Below, piece after piece: positions 34,801 through 46,169 of a stretch of DNA of 64,000 nucleotides (positions are counted from its first letter, which is position 1; each line of letters starts with the position of its first letter). The notes under the pieces were generated by a model. The model had not been told where the DNA came from and searched no databases. It saw only the letters and a program-made list of their open reading frames with translations. Source of the stretch: Agrypnia vestita (Eukaryota; Arthropoda; Insecta; Trichoptera; Phryganeidae); NCBI GenBank assembly GCA_016648135.1, contig JADDOH010002293.1, positions 1 through 64,000 on the forward strand. Direction: 5' to 3'. The translations under genes and the position numbers were made by a program.

Positions 34801-36689
34801 TATCTAGCGAGGACTATCCCAATAACACTTACATTTTTTTTTATTGAAAGATATTTAGCGATATATTAGATAGGAGATCTTACGTAAATACTTACGGGCT
34901 TCCCCAAATTTATTTGTGTGTGTATGTATGTGTACATTTTGGCCTGAAGGGTTTATGAATTTACCCGGAACTGGATGCTGAATTGCAAATTGTAAATTAG
35001 ATTGATGATCTTTTACATTAATTATTTCATTCATTCTCACTCAACCCAGCTCAGCTAGTAAACAACCCCCTATAAACGGGGAAGAATCTTCCCTTTAAGC
35101 CAATTTGTACGCTGGCTATCGGGTATGTACACTATGTACACAAGAAAGAAGGGAAATTTTGGGATGAAATTTGGTGTATAATCCCAAATTTTATCCCCAA
35201 CTTACCTTTCTTTATTTTCCGTTGCTTTAAATCCGAGGGGTTTGGAGCAACTAGGGTTTTACTCTTTCACAGGTAGCAGACTGTTTCTAAATCCGATTTT
35301 ACTATCGAATAAATGTTACGCAATAGGTCACCGCTATTTTATAAATACTAGTTGATATGCGCGGCGTGGCAGAGGTAGGAAACTTTAACAGCACACGTGG
35401 CTCTAAAGACCAATCTACGCATTAAAAATGAGCTAAAAGGTAGGTAAACAAAAGTTTTCTGAATCGAATGCGAAAAGAAATGTAAATATATTTCAAAAAA
35501 TGTGTACAGAAAAATATCGAAACACGCATATAATTTTTTACAATAAAATGAATAGAGCAGAAGGGGTCCAGGGACCAGTAATGCGCAACGCATGCTTTCT
35601 AATGAAAATCCGTATTGGGACAAAATGCAGTATTTGTGTTCTTAAAAATTTTAACACACAAAAAAATATTAAAATTTATAGAATTGTGTGTTTTAGGAAA
35701 CGAAAGAAAGGAGAGGGCGAATGGCGAAGAAATCATAGAATTGTGAGAGTGGAAAAAAGCGTTCTTAAATGTGGTACTTAAAAGTTTCTCACGTCTTTTT
35801 TACTTTTTCCGCCTTTTTTATAACTGTCTTACTAAAATTCTTAATAGAATTCGGTTAAAACAAGGTTTTGTCACACTCTGGAGTTTGCACTAAAGTCGAT
35901 TCCGCTTATCTACAAATTTCGGGAAGCTTCTAGAACCATGTGTTTTCAATGAATCTCATTTCCTCGATAGGCTTATGCTGTCCGCCGTGTTATCCGCAGT
36001 AAGTGTTTTACTGTGCCCGAAGAAACATTCATTTCGTTAAGCGCCGCGTGCATGGGTATTATATATACACACACATTGATTAAGATGCAAAATATTATAG
36101 TATAAAGTGGGTAGATAATAATGCATTGTATCAAGTCATTTAATAATCGCTCAGTGGTGTTCAAATAGCAGTTCAAAATTCATTTAAACAACGTAAATAC
36201 ACATCGTTGTATAGAGTACCTTACAACAATGTGTATTTAGCATGCTCTAACAACTGTACACACTTGCTTGCTTATTTTAAACATGCTCATGAATGAGCAT
36301 ACTCAAAGCTAGCCATTAAAAACACATTCTTATTACTGGCATAGAATAGAGACGTTCTTGTTCAAAATGGAAACTTTGCTAACTGAAACAGAAAATTCAA
36401 GTAAACCAATAAATTAAAACAGTTCCCGAATTTCCATCCGCACATTTTTGATTTTAGTTTTTATAAATTTAATTGTAAGATTTGAATCAATCATGTCTTT
36501 TAATAAAGTTTCATAAACAATATTTCTTGCTATGTTATTTTTACACAGCGGTGACCGAGTATTCCACACACATTCGTGATTCCTATAATAAGTCACGAAA
36601 AGTAATGTTTTGTCATCTCCCCAACGCGCCATATTTGTTTCATCTGTCGCGGACTGAGAAGATCGCATTGATAATCGATACTAGCCGCG
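34801..36689. other. no gene seen
   Basis: AT-rich sequence with short inverted pieces near 35.15 kb (CCCAAATTTTAT and complement). The open frames are short and unrecognised. Confidence 0.35.
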
Positions 36690-36895
36690 AATGAAATTAG
36701 CATGCTCATAAGCAAGGATGTTCACACATGCTCAAAAGATATCCCTTCGTGTGGTGAATGACATTAGCATGCTCATAAATCAACCGGCGGTTGATTTTTG
36801 AGCGCGCTAGTAATGAGAATGCTCAGTATTAGCAATGTGCGTACACACTTACTACGAAATAGCAATGGCTCAAGAACCTCAATACTGCGCATGTT
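36690..36895. mobile_element. MITE related to 8819-8998
   Basis: Shared blocks are GCATGCTCATAAATCAACCG plus GCGGTTG, TTAGCAATGTGCGTACACAC and ATACTGCGCATG. The GATACACATGC termini seen at 8.8 kb are not preserved. Confidence 0.5.
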
Positions 36896-37284
36896 TTTTC
36901 TTTTCTGTATCGTAGAAAAAATGTGTTCAATCTTTTTTTTTATAATTCCACCTTTTCTCTTTGATATTTTTAAATGTCTTATAAAGGATGAAGCTTGCAG
37001 CGTGGAAACAGTAATGTACTATAAATAAATACACTTAGTATTTACATAATTATTGCTCTATATCGATAGTAAGACTCTTTCCTATTCTTCCATCTCTTAT
37101 CTATGGCATTGGTCAGATACTTTCAAAGTGATGTAAAATAATGCTTTAAACGTAAGAGTCGCGGTTAATAAGGTTAGGATTTTTTTATTACATAATGCAA
37201 AAATGATAATTCGCCAGTGTAATGTGTTTTTTTATGTTTATGTCGTAATTTTAACAACTTTTGTGCAAATCAATTTCATTGTTT

Positions 37285-37390
37285 TCCACGTCTGTGGCCT
37301 TACATGTGGCGGGGATGTGGGGTGGAGTTTTACAGGGAGACAGTGAAATGGGAAATATATTAAATAACAGGTTATTCGTCAGGGACTTTT
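37285..37390 (-). repeat. fragment of the 23.0/45.7-kb hammerhead repeat
   Basis: GGCGGGGATGTGGGGTGGAG...AATGGGAAATATATTAAATA matches the minus strand of the 22.98-kb copy. The ribozyme end is missing. Confidence 0.5.
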
Positions 37391-37579
37391 AAATTACCTA
37401 ACCTTATTTTCATGCTGTGCGCTTCTCACCTCTAATGCGTCTGTCTATCTGAAAAAAATAATCAATAAATGTGATTAGTTAATAAAATATTTATCAACTC
37501 TAGTTTACTAAATTTATTTAATTTTCAAATAACACCGTCAGCAGCCGAGTACTTTTCCATCACTGACCGGGAGTTTGTG

Positions 37580-37803
37580 GAGCACATTCCACTAAGTGTC
37601 ACTTAATGAAATGGCAGCTCCCGGTGCGGCCGCAGCGCTCCAAGGACCACATCCGACCAGTGGTGTATTGGGGGGCTGGGGCCGCCCTGGCACTGGTTTT
37701 CGAGCCATCCCGCTTCCCGAATATTTCGAGAATGCGAAAAAATATATAGGACCGGAGCGTAAACGTGAATATAACTACAAGGAAATTTATGGGTCTTTTT
37801 CAT
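37580..37803. other. GC-rich segment of unknown origin
   Basis: Two plus-strand frames stay open: one starting MAAPGAAAALQGPHPTSG at 37611, and another reading KWQLPVRPQRSKDHIRPV. Neither resembles a family I know, and the first runs straight into a Helitron at 37810. It could be a gene fragment, an exon or a repeat remnant. Confidence 0.2.
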
Positions 37804-37809
37804 TAAGAA

Positions 37810-38086
37810 CTAGCTGCAACCCGTCAAAAATGACGGAACATTGGTTCGCATCTTTGCTAAGCCATAGTATTTATTTATATCTTCTTTATGGCGCCACACA
37901 GAGAGGCGGCCGTAGCAACATGCGTTGATCGGCCGGTTCGGGTTTGGTGGCCCAGGGTTCAATCTCATCTCTGACCGTTTAATTTCGTTTTTTTAGCCGT
38001 GAATTCGAACGAAATTACGGACATTACACGGAGTTACTGGGACAGACAGATAGACGGACGGACAGACAACGAATTATTATGTTTGA
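37810..38086 (-). mobile_element. non-autonomous Helitron, family H2
   Basis: The minus-strand 5' end is A|TCAAACATAATAATTCG at 38086. The 3' end is the hairpin CCGTCA-TTTTT-GACGG, spacer GTTGCAG and CTAG|T at 37810-37813. It has the clearest terminal hairpin of the family. The interior carries the tRNA-like GGGTTCAATC module. Confidence 0.75.
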
Positions 38087-38244
38087 TTTGATCATCCAGG
38101 CGCACGGCCGTATATAATGTTTTCAGCCTTTGATCCCAGCGATTTATGACAACTTTTCATTGAAACAGTTAAATCATCGTTAATAACTGAAAACGAAAAT
38201 AAAGAGAACACCATGAATCAAAAAATGTGAGTTAAGTGAATAAA

Positions 38245-38406
38245 ATGCGTAAATCAAACAAAATAAGTGAGTTAAATAAAACAATTGAAGAAAATAAAAT
38301 AAGTGAATTAGAAACAATACGTGAATCGAATAAAATGATTGACCCAAGCATTAAAATCTCTGAAAATGACAACAAAATTTTAAAAAACAATCTTCTTTGC
38401 CGATAG
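38245..38406 (+). CDS. possible 53-aa repetitive coiled-coil smORF
   Basis: MRKSNKISELNKTIEENKIS continues as ELETIRESNKMIDPSIKIS and ends NLLCR before TAG. The NKISEL/ESNKMI-like units arise from an imperfect ~20-bp DNA repeat, so open-frame persistence may be a by-product of AT-rich repetition. No family is recognised. Confidence 0.2.
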   Translation: MRKSNKISELNKTIEENKISELETIRESNKMIDPSIKISENDNKILKNNLLCR

Positions 38407-39249
38407 TTTAGAGTGCTTTATATATTTGACTAAATAAAAATAAATATTCATGGACAATTCGTGACTCGTGACAAATAAAAAATTTGGTTGGTAGAAAAAA
38501 ATAGAAAATATTCGGACTAGAAACATTAAGTTTTTTTCTAATATGACGAAAAAAGTAGGAGGAGGCTCAAATAAAATAGCACCCTGGTACTTTTTTTTAT
38601 TTACGATTTAGTACTGCACCACTGCATCCAAGTGTACGAGCCACGAGTTCTGATACCCAGCAGCCAGTACCCACCCAGTACCAATCTACACAATGTTGAC
38701 ATTGGCATAAAATGAACTGTAGCGCTTTGTCTTATGTCAGTCCCGCTTCGAAACAGTTTATTTATAGATTTTAATATTGCAATAGCGGATGCAGATGACA
38801 GAATTTTGAACATAAGAGTTTTGTAACATTTGTGCAACCGCAGAGCCCTTACGGGGATCACGTGTCATTGTGTGAGACCGAATCGTCATGTTCGTAGTCG
38901 AAAAAATATTTTCGCGAATTTGCGGCACCGCAGAGGAATTAAACACCATAAATCTCTAATCGCCTCTCGGGAATACTCCTGTCTGTGGTGTTGTTTATTT
39001 TACGCCGTTTCTATCTCACCGATTCGCTATTAGATAATTCAGCACGCGGGTAGGTACTCTGTTGCTTTATTCGCTGGCTGATTATATTCGCACGGATCGC
39101 CGACTTTGCCGTCTGTCAATCAAAGACCGCTACACAATTTACGGGAAATGTTTTCTGTCGAATGTTCTGGTATATTTCCGTGTGTTCTAGTTCTTTCTAA
39201 AATCTTCTAGATTGTTCGGGAAATTTGCACTATATGTGGTTTTTCTTGA

Positions 39250-39720
39250 TTTTAGAATCTCTTCACAATATAATAATCGTCATGATCATGAGGCTGTGTT
39301 TTCCCTGCTGGGTAGATATAGGCCATCCCCAAGATATGTCGTAGCCACAAATTATCGCAGTTTGGAAATCACGTACATATATCGCTGTTCTCTATGTCGC
39401 CTTCTCTCAATAGCATTTTTGATATATGAGTTATGCCTGATGTTTTCTGTTCTTTGGTCCTTTCCATTTTCTATGGTGTTTATTATCGACCTCTTTTCTC
39501 GCACTCTTCTGGAAATATGCTCATTTAAAAAAATTTCAGCCCTGCTTTTTGCTTCCAATCTGCTCGTCTCTTTCTGGTTAAATCACTTGTTTTCACTTTC
39601 GTATAGTGCTATGCTCCAGATGTTGATTTGTATGAACTATCTTTTCATCATTCTGTTTACTTGCGATTTGAAAATGTACTGTTATGCATCAAAAACCTGG
39701 TTTTGTTATTACCTACCTTG
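39250..39720 (-). pseudogene. degenerate LINE reverse-transcriptase C-terminal fragment
   Basis: The minus-strand frames read IWSIALYESEN, NQKETSRLEA, then RRVREKRSIINTIE and RHNSYIKN. These follow the order of the region after the catalytic domain of insect LINE polymerases (ALYGSETW, LEA, RR.GEKR..INTIE, RHNS.IKN). Stops and frame changes show it is dead. The long plus-strand hydrophobic frame here is its antisense shadow. Confidence 0.55.
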
Positions 39721-40964
39721 TTTGCAAATTTATATTTCAGTGAGCCACATACATTTAAAGTTGTCAATTGTAATGTACAAATATCAATTACTATTACTGT
39801 TCTTATCCGAGTACTCGATTACCACAAAATTAAGCTATACTTAGGGAAGGTCCGATGTCTCGGAGGAAACCCGTTGGCACGGCACGGGTCTAAATCGTGC
39901 AATCCGAGATGATGAGTATGTTTTCATAATAATTATCAAAACAAACCTTTCAAAACTTGTTCATTCATTCTTCACTAAGATTTTTAAAGCTTGGCTGTAA
40001 TTTTTTAGATTGTTGAACTTGATCAGGAATTTCAGGGTGACAGCCCTATCGGTAGCTATGCCACTACCCCGATGATCGTCAATTCTCTGTCATCAGATTT
40101 CGTCGTTCTATCGAGCTTGAAGACGGCCCTCACTTTTTCTAAATGCGAGGCCTTTATTCTGCAAACTTCTTTCCCTACCTTCGTCTCATCATCTCTTCGA
40201 CGAATATATACAATCCATTGCTACATTCTGCCAGCATGCAGAATTCTGGGCCACATATTCACTTGGTTCTCTGGTGAAATTATGCTCAAGGCACTCAAGG
40301 CACTTTCAGAGATAATCCATGCGTAGATTTTTCATTGAGAAGAAAATATCTGGAAGCATATATTTATTTTCAGAAATTGTAATATTTTTTTGGCTTTAAG
40401 GATACGCTCTGGAATTCTAAAAACTGCCATTTTAGCAGGTTACATTAGCTATTGGTAATAACAGTGAGCCATAGCTTTAATGGATTAAACCCGGATTCAA
40501 GAATACTTTCAGTACGCTCGAGAATAAGACAAAGGAAATTAATTAAATGAACTTTCTGTCTGAAAAAGTTTTTAATATACCTACTCTTAATTTTCCGATT
40601 CCAGTTTCTTTCTAAACTCGAGACAATTCCCATTTCAAATATGATTCTGATACATATTCGACCACAAAAACGTTTGAAAATCTGTGGGAAACAGTATTTG
40701 ATATTTAATATTAAATACACACCTTTGGGAGGCAAAGGTCAGATAATATGCCATGACTCGCGGAATATTATTATTGATAAATAATAAATATTTATTATAG
40801 GTTATCAGAATTAGGGCTCTAGTCACCATGGGCTTTCAATTCATAAGGAAATAAAGATTAATAATAATTTAATAAATTGTACTACCCACATGCCTTTAAA
40901 ATTCAATATAAATTAGTAAATCATAATTTTGTTTCGGACGTGAAACAAACTTACAGTCAATCCT

Positions 40965-41220
40965 TCCGGTTTGTGTTTTCTGGTATATTATGCCGTGTTT
41001 TACGACCTTCCCGACCGACGTTTCAGATCCCATTGCAGGGTCCATCAACAGGGCTGATGTGTTGTTGCGAGTGTTATTGTAGTGGTTAAGTTTTGCAAGA
41101 TAAAAATAAATAAAAAAGGTGTAAACCAATAGAAAAAGAAGAAAGGTCTTAAAAACACGGCACAATACCCCAGAAAACATAAACCAAAAGATTCTAAACG
41201 GCCGTGAAAACCTAAAAACA
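40965..41220 (-). mobile_element. 22.1-kb-family repeat, decayed hammerhead
   Basis: It has outer arms GGTTTGTGTTTTCTGG and CCAGAAAACATAAACC. The minus strand carries CTGTTGA...GGATCTGAAACGTC, where the core A6 is T, so self-cleavage should be lost. About 70 bases of unrelated sequence separate the core from the right arm. Confidence 0.55.
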
Positions 41221-41864
41221 TTCTTAAAAAGTTGTAAAGAAAAAAATGAATTATTAATTAGTGTATCTACCGTAAACTTGTATTTAAGTCTAGGATAGTT
41301 TTTCGACTAAAAATAATTTTTGAACGTCCTTTAAATGTCATAAGTCGAGTGTAAATATTGGGACTATGGAATTCTGTGGTTTTTATGATTTTGTTTAATA
41401 GGATTCACTGCACTATAATACTAAAATATGGCCGAAGTGTGATCTATTCCAGATGCTTGTCTTTAAATATTCAGTAGTGTAAAATGACCTGATTTTATAA
41501 CTGAAAAGAATTAGAAAGTCGCTATCAAATAATAAAAAGGTTACTAGGTTAACTTTTAAGTCTCGAAATTCTCACCATTTTATATGTTTTATGAATGAAT
41601 AACTGTTAACCAATCGGATTTTTTCAAAAGTATTATTTTTGATATAATTGAGTATAATATACGTATACTGCCAAATCTACAAAAAAAAATATTTTTACCA
41701 TCTTAAACTATCCAATTTACTCTATATTTTTGGTCTATGTTAAAAGAAATTTGATTTTTTTTTCTTTTCAATTTTTTTCAAAGCAAATATTAAAGGAAAA
41801 TTAAACTTTTTTTTTAAACATTATCCGAAAATGTAGACTAAATGGTTAAGACAAAATGGAATTT

Positions 41865-42380
41865 TGGCAGATTTGACAGTATACGCAGTGACAGTCGATA
41901 TGATACAATTGAAACTATTACCGATCCATAAGTTGACTCAGCGTTTTAAACGAAGTTTACGAGTAAAATTTCTCGACGTATACGAAAAAGACGAGCAAAA
42001 GAAAAGATTAGGATTCGGAGCGTTTGCAAAGTTTGCAAAAAAACACCGGAGACATACGATTAGTGCTTTCTTCCTAAAGGAGCGTAGACATTGACTCTTG
42101 CACAGCAAAAATGTGGCTATTGTACATATATAACAAACCGATAATTTTGGGTTTCTCATTGAGAGTCAGGAAGACTAACGAGACAAAATAGAGGTTAACG
42201 ACTCGATGAAAAGTTTATGTGGGATCATGCTGGTCATGTAGCGAGGCTCACGTACAAGAGGTGAACGTGGAAGATCCTGCATTGGCGTCAATGGACAGTG
42301 AAGCAGACGTCGGGTAAATGTATTATCACGACGACCTGAACAGAAGCGCTGGCGTCGCGTAATTTTTTATTTTTGTACAT
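41865..42380 (+). pseudogene. degenerate LINE reverse-transcriptase C-terminal fragment
   Basis: An open stretch reads LTQRFKRSLRVKFLDVYEKD, and a later frame reads HAGHVARLTYKRWTWKILHW. This follows the WAGHVAR...RWT.K.L.WR pattern of insect LINE polymerases. The two halves are out of frame and separated by unrelated sequence. It is followed by non-coding 3' sequence. Confidence 0.45.
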
Positions 42381-43460
42381 TTATTATCAACGGCCTTCTG
42401 GGCTTTTATACATACACTTTAAAAGTATTTTAAACATGCCGTACGCTACATTTAAAAAATAAACAATAGTGAGAAAAAACACGCTTTTTAGGAATAGCAA
42501 TACAAAGTAGATACATTTTAAAAATATATACAACCAAGGCAATCATAAAAACGCACTTTTAAAAGAAAAATAAGCATTAATTATAAAAAGTACTTTTTGA
42601 AAAAAATATTAAAAATTGAAATAAGCAGTAGTAAGTACAAAACACATTTAAATATGAAAAGCTATTATAAAAGTAAAAATAAAAATTAATAAAAAAGCAT
42701 ACTAATCATTAGAACGGAAGTAATTAAATGAAGAAAAATCAATCTACTTAATTGGACTCGATTCTACCAAGTCTAAGAAAGCATTTCTGCTCCTAAGATG
42801 AAAAATGTCGATGAATGTTGAAATCTTCTTTCCAAAATTATACAAGACTGGGAGCGATTGTAGAGTTTGAGGGATGCCTGTACTCAAAGGTGGGTGCAAA
42901 ATGGTTAATGAAATAGACAAAGAAGATTCACGACTGTAAAGAAACCTTCCCACTTGGTCATTCTAAATCTTGTCTTACTCCTATTCTGTCAGGTACATCG
43001 TTGGATACACTGATGAGAGACGCGTGCTATCAAAATGAGCCACCGCTTACAAAGGGATATATGAAGTGTACTGTATCTTGTATTAAGTGTAACAATGCAG
43101 CACATGTTTTGTAATATCATTAGATAACTACATTATGCTATTTTAGAAAGTGTATCATTTTGAGCGAGTAATACTATTGAATTCAGTCGCTTGAAGATAT
43201 TGCGGTTTTTAATTATGGTTTGCATGCTGATAAGGAATCCTGACGCCATCTATCAAATTTCGTTCGATGTTAAAACGGAGGATATATAATTTTTAAAAAC
43301 AAATAGTTTAATTACTCAAAATGTAATTACTCGTATTACTCATGTAAATACGAGCATACTGGCGCCTGGTATGTCATGATGATAGATTCAATCTACGAGT
43401 ATGTTAAACTTCATTTAAACATTTACATTTTTTTTGTTTATTTATATTAATTTATCTTTC
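42381..43460. other. no gene seen
   Basis: AT-rich. ACGGCCTTCTGGGCTTTTA near 42.39 kb resembles stretches at 45.85 and 46.78 kb (CGCCCTATAGGGCTTTT, CGCCCTTTAGGCTTTCC). This suggests a shared worn repeat end. Confidence 0.3.
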
Positions 43461-43616
43461 ATATTATGGATGTATTAAATAAAAGACATACCTTTGTATT
43501 AAAAACGTATCAATGTTTTCTGTTTTTATTATTAATAAAATTTTTTTCACAAAAAAAACATAATCATTACTTATTTATATTAATAACAAGAAAACACTTT
43601 TTACAAACCACTATTT

Positions 43617-43655
43617 ATCCACATGTTTCGGGGCCAAAATTCCCTTCATCAGGAT
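43617..43655 (-). ncRNA. hammerhead-like motif, cleavage-site base changed
   Basis: On the minus strand: ATC, CTGATGA (plus 43646-43652), AGGG...CCCC stem II, GAA, ACATGT, then G where H17 should be, then GAT closing stem I. A G at the cleavage site predicts loss of activity. Confidence 0.45.
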
Positions 43656-43831
43656 TCAGGATAAACATTAACAAAAACACAAGTAAATATGTGGGAGTTA
43701 TGAATAATTACGAACTAACGTGAAAACTTATGTAAAAGATAACAATTTTCAAGAGGGATTTGGTTATATTTAATTTTCAATTCTCAACACTTTTTTAAAA
43801 TAAAATCTAATATTTAGTAAATACGTTGTAT

Positions 43832-43866
43832 TCTGATGAAGGGACCATTGGACCCGAAACATGTCA
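43832..43866 (+). ncRNA. hammerhead-like motif
   Basis: Core CTGATGA (43833-43839), A, stem II GGG/CCC, GAA (43856-43858), palindromic ACATGT and cleavage-site C (43865). Inner stem I is only two pairs, but an outer 8-bp arm is present. Confidence 0.45.
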
Positions 43867-44322
43867 ACAGTTCAGTAAATAGTGGTGTATACAACGAGTT
43901 TTCGTGTTAATATAATTAATGATACCGCCAAGCCATTTTGTGGTTTTTGGAGAAAAAATTATCATTATCTACAAATTATGATATTTTTGTGAAAAATCAT
44001 TAAAAATCTGCTGCAATACAGACGTCTGCCAAGCCCGTCAGTAGTCTAATCTACTTAAATATGATGACGTTGGAACAACAATGTAGTATCTGGCATTTTG
44101 GTCAAAATTTACATTTTTTACAATATTTTATCCAATAAAACTGTGTTACAAAATATTTATTACATTAAGTCAAAATTCCTAGTAGATACTTTAGGAGATA
44201 AGGAGGAAAAAACCTATTTTGTAGCACTTTATTTTTTTAGAACAACTGTTGATTTGAATATACCTATGTAAGTAATAATTTTAATTATATTGTATAAGCT
44301 CCCCGAAATCAGAAACCGGTTT

Positions 44323-44373
44323 ACTTTATTTCTCTTATTATATAGCGGTGTTTTATAATAAGAGAAATAAAGT
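44323..44373. repeat. palindrome
   Basis: ACTTTATTTCTCTTATTA (44323-44340) and its exact complement (44356-44373) flank a 15-nt loop. Confidence 0.85.
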
Positions 44374-45296
44374 ATGGTAAGCCTAATTAGTATACGAAGA
44401 AATAGAAAAATCAATATGTCAGATGATGCTTTGCTTTTCGGGAGCAAAAATTTTAATAATCGTGAAAACTTTATGTTGCTGATTTACAACATCTGCAAAA
44501 TAAATGTGAATATTTAAACTGATTCAATTTTAAACGGAAATTAATGTTTATATATACCTTTTTTACAATGTGGTCTAATAATAGCAAGTGCACTGTCGTA
44601 AAGGGAATGTCTGCGTGATTAGTTCCGAGGGCAATGATACTGATAAATGCAGTGGCCGCCGTATCACGTATGACATACACACCTACCCATATACCCATAG
44701 CTTTAAAAATAACCCTTCACCCTACGCGACGTAATTTTATTTATTTTTATTTAATACATCGTAACAGAATACTAGATTACAATTAAATTGCTTATTTCTA
44801 AATAATATAGTGTCCGGTGACCGGTGTCGGAGCCTTTAATAGCATAAAATATGATCAATTTTATCGATAAAATACCCCCTATATGTCATTTTTCTCCAGC
44901 CATAATGAAACGAGAGCCATTTCATTGCTTATGCTACCCAAGAACCCAAGCATGGGCTCATTTATCAATTAACTAATATGACTGTAGAGGTCCTATATAT
45001 ATCAATATCAATGAGGTCTCATTTGAAAGATAAAACAATAAGGATTAATATTACGTTAAGTATTTTACCAAAATTTATAAAAAGAGCAAAAATAATTGTT
45101 AAAAAAAATACAAATTCATGTTTTTTGTAGTTTATTAGCTATATAAAAAAAAGTTGACGCAATTTTTTAATTCTTTTAGATAATACAAGATATTTGCTAA
45201 AAGCAAACATAAAAAATGACATAGGGGTGTTTTGTCGATGAAATTGAACATATTTTATGCTATTAAAGTCTCCGACATCGGTCTCGGGACACACTG

Positions 45297-45430
45297 TATA
45301 AACCCAATGTCCTGATTTTAGATACACAATACATTGCTTATCTCAAACTAATATATAAACCCAATGTCACAATTACGGACACAAAATACGTTGTTTATTT
45401 CAAACTAATATATAAACCCAATATCCCAAT
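45297..45430. repeat. degenerate tandem repeat, ~58-bp unit
   Basis: TATAAACCCAATGTC and CAAACTAATA recur at ~45297, 45354 and 45412. Confidence 0.65.
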
Positions 45431-45599
45431 TACTAGTGTCTTGGGCCTGCTCTAGCAACATGAATATATTTTATGTATCAAAGCAAAGCGATCTTGTACG
45501 AATTGGCACACTTCCTGCATAGCGAATAAGCGTGTACAGTGTAGTGGCGATTACATTAATTGTCTAACATATGTAAATAACTTTTTGTTTATTAATTAA

Positions 45600-45810
45600 T
45601 TGAATAACTTTGTATTGACCACTTGGATTAACTCTACGTCTACCGGTTTCAATACTACTGTATCTTCGTCAGGACGGACGCATACTAACTATCCATTACT
45701 TATTCTAGCAAGCAAATCAATTTTTGAACGGGGGCGTGGCCACGGTTATGGTGGGGGTAATTGACTAGTGGACGCCGAAAGGGGAATATATCAAGTACAG
45801 GGCTCTTGAA
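45600..45810 (-). mobile_element. repeat family with hammerhead (ACCGGT type), second copy
   Basis: Inverted relative to the 22.98-kb copy. It shares GTGCGTCCGTCCTGACGA-like sequence, a G-rich GGGGGCGTGGCC stretch and GGGGAATATAT. Confidence 0.5.
45637..45676 (-). ncRNA. hammerhead-like motif, well formed
   Basis: On the minus strand: stem I CGTC, core CTGACGA (plus 45666-45672), stem II ATAC/GTAT with an AGTA loop, GAA (plus 45648-45650), palindromic ACCGGT, cleavage-site A, stem I' GACG. All invariant positions are intact. Confidence 0.5.
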
Positions 45811-46169
45811 AAAAAAATGTATCTGGTTATTAATTATTATTACTAATTAACGCCCTATAGGGCTTTTACAATAGATAGGTACAGTGTACATTAACATAAT
45901 AGGTATATAGTTTAGAGAAGAGAAAAAAAAACATAATACATGTGAACATAGTAATGACAAAGTGAGAAGAAAATACTTAGAATATATAGACAAACAAATA
46001 AAGATAAATATATTGGCTTTAATGTTCAGGCATTTTTTGATTTCTAGTATTTCTAAGTTATCCAATCCAAGGCCTCTATTATTTACACGTAGAATCTCTA
46101 TACCGTTTTCTTTTTTAAACGTGTGGCCTGTTTACAAAAGTTGGTGAGAGAATTCAGAAATTGTTATTG

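Larger units (their letters stand above)
43600..43930. mobile_element. inverted pair of hammerhead repeats (ACATGT type)
   Basis: Two copies in opposite orientation share AGTAAATAGTGGTGTAT/GATAAATAGTGGTTTGT and the core. The plus copy has an outer 8-bp pair CGTTGTAT (43824-43831) and ATACAACG (43889-43896). Confidence 0.55.

Noticed and set aside
39212..39844. Plus-strand 210-codon hydrophobic open frame, resembling a membrane protein
   Set aside because: It is antisense to a LINE polymerase fragment. Its Phe/Leu/Ile richness comes from complementing Lys/Glu-rich codons.
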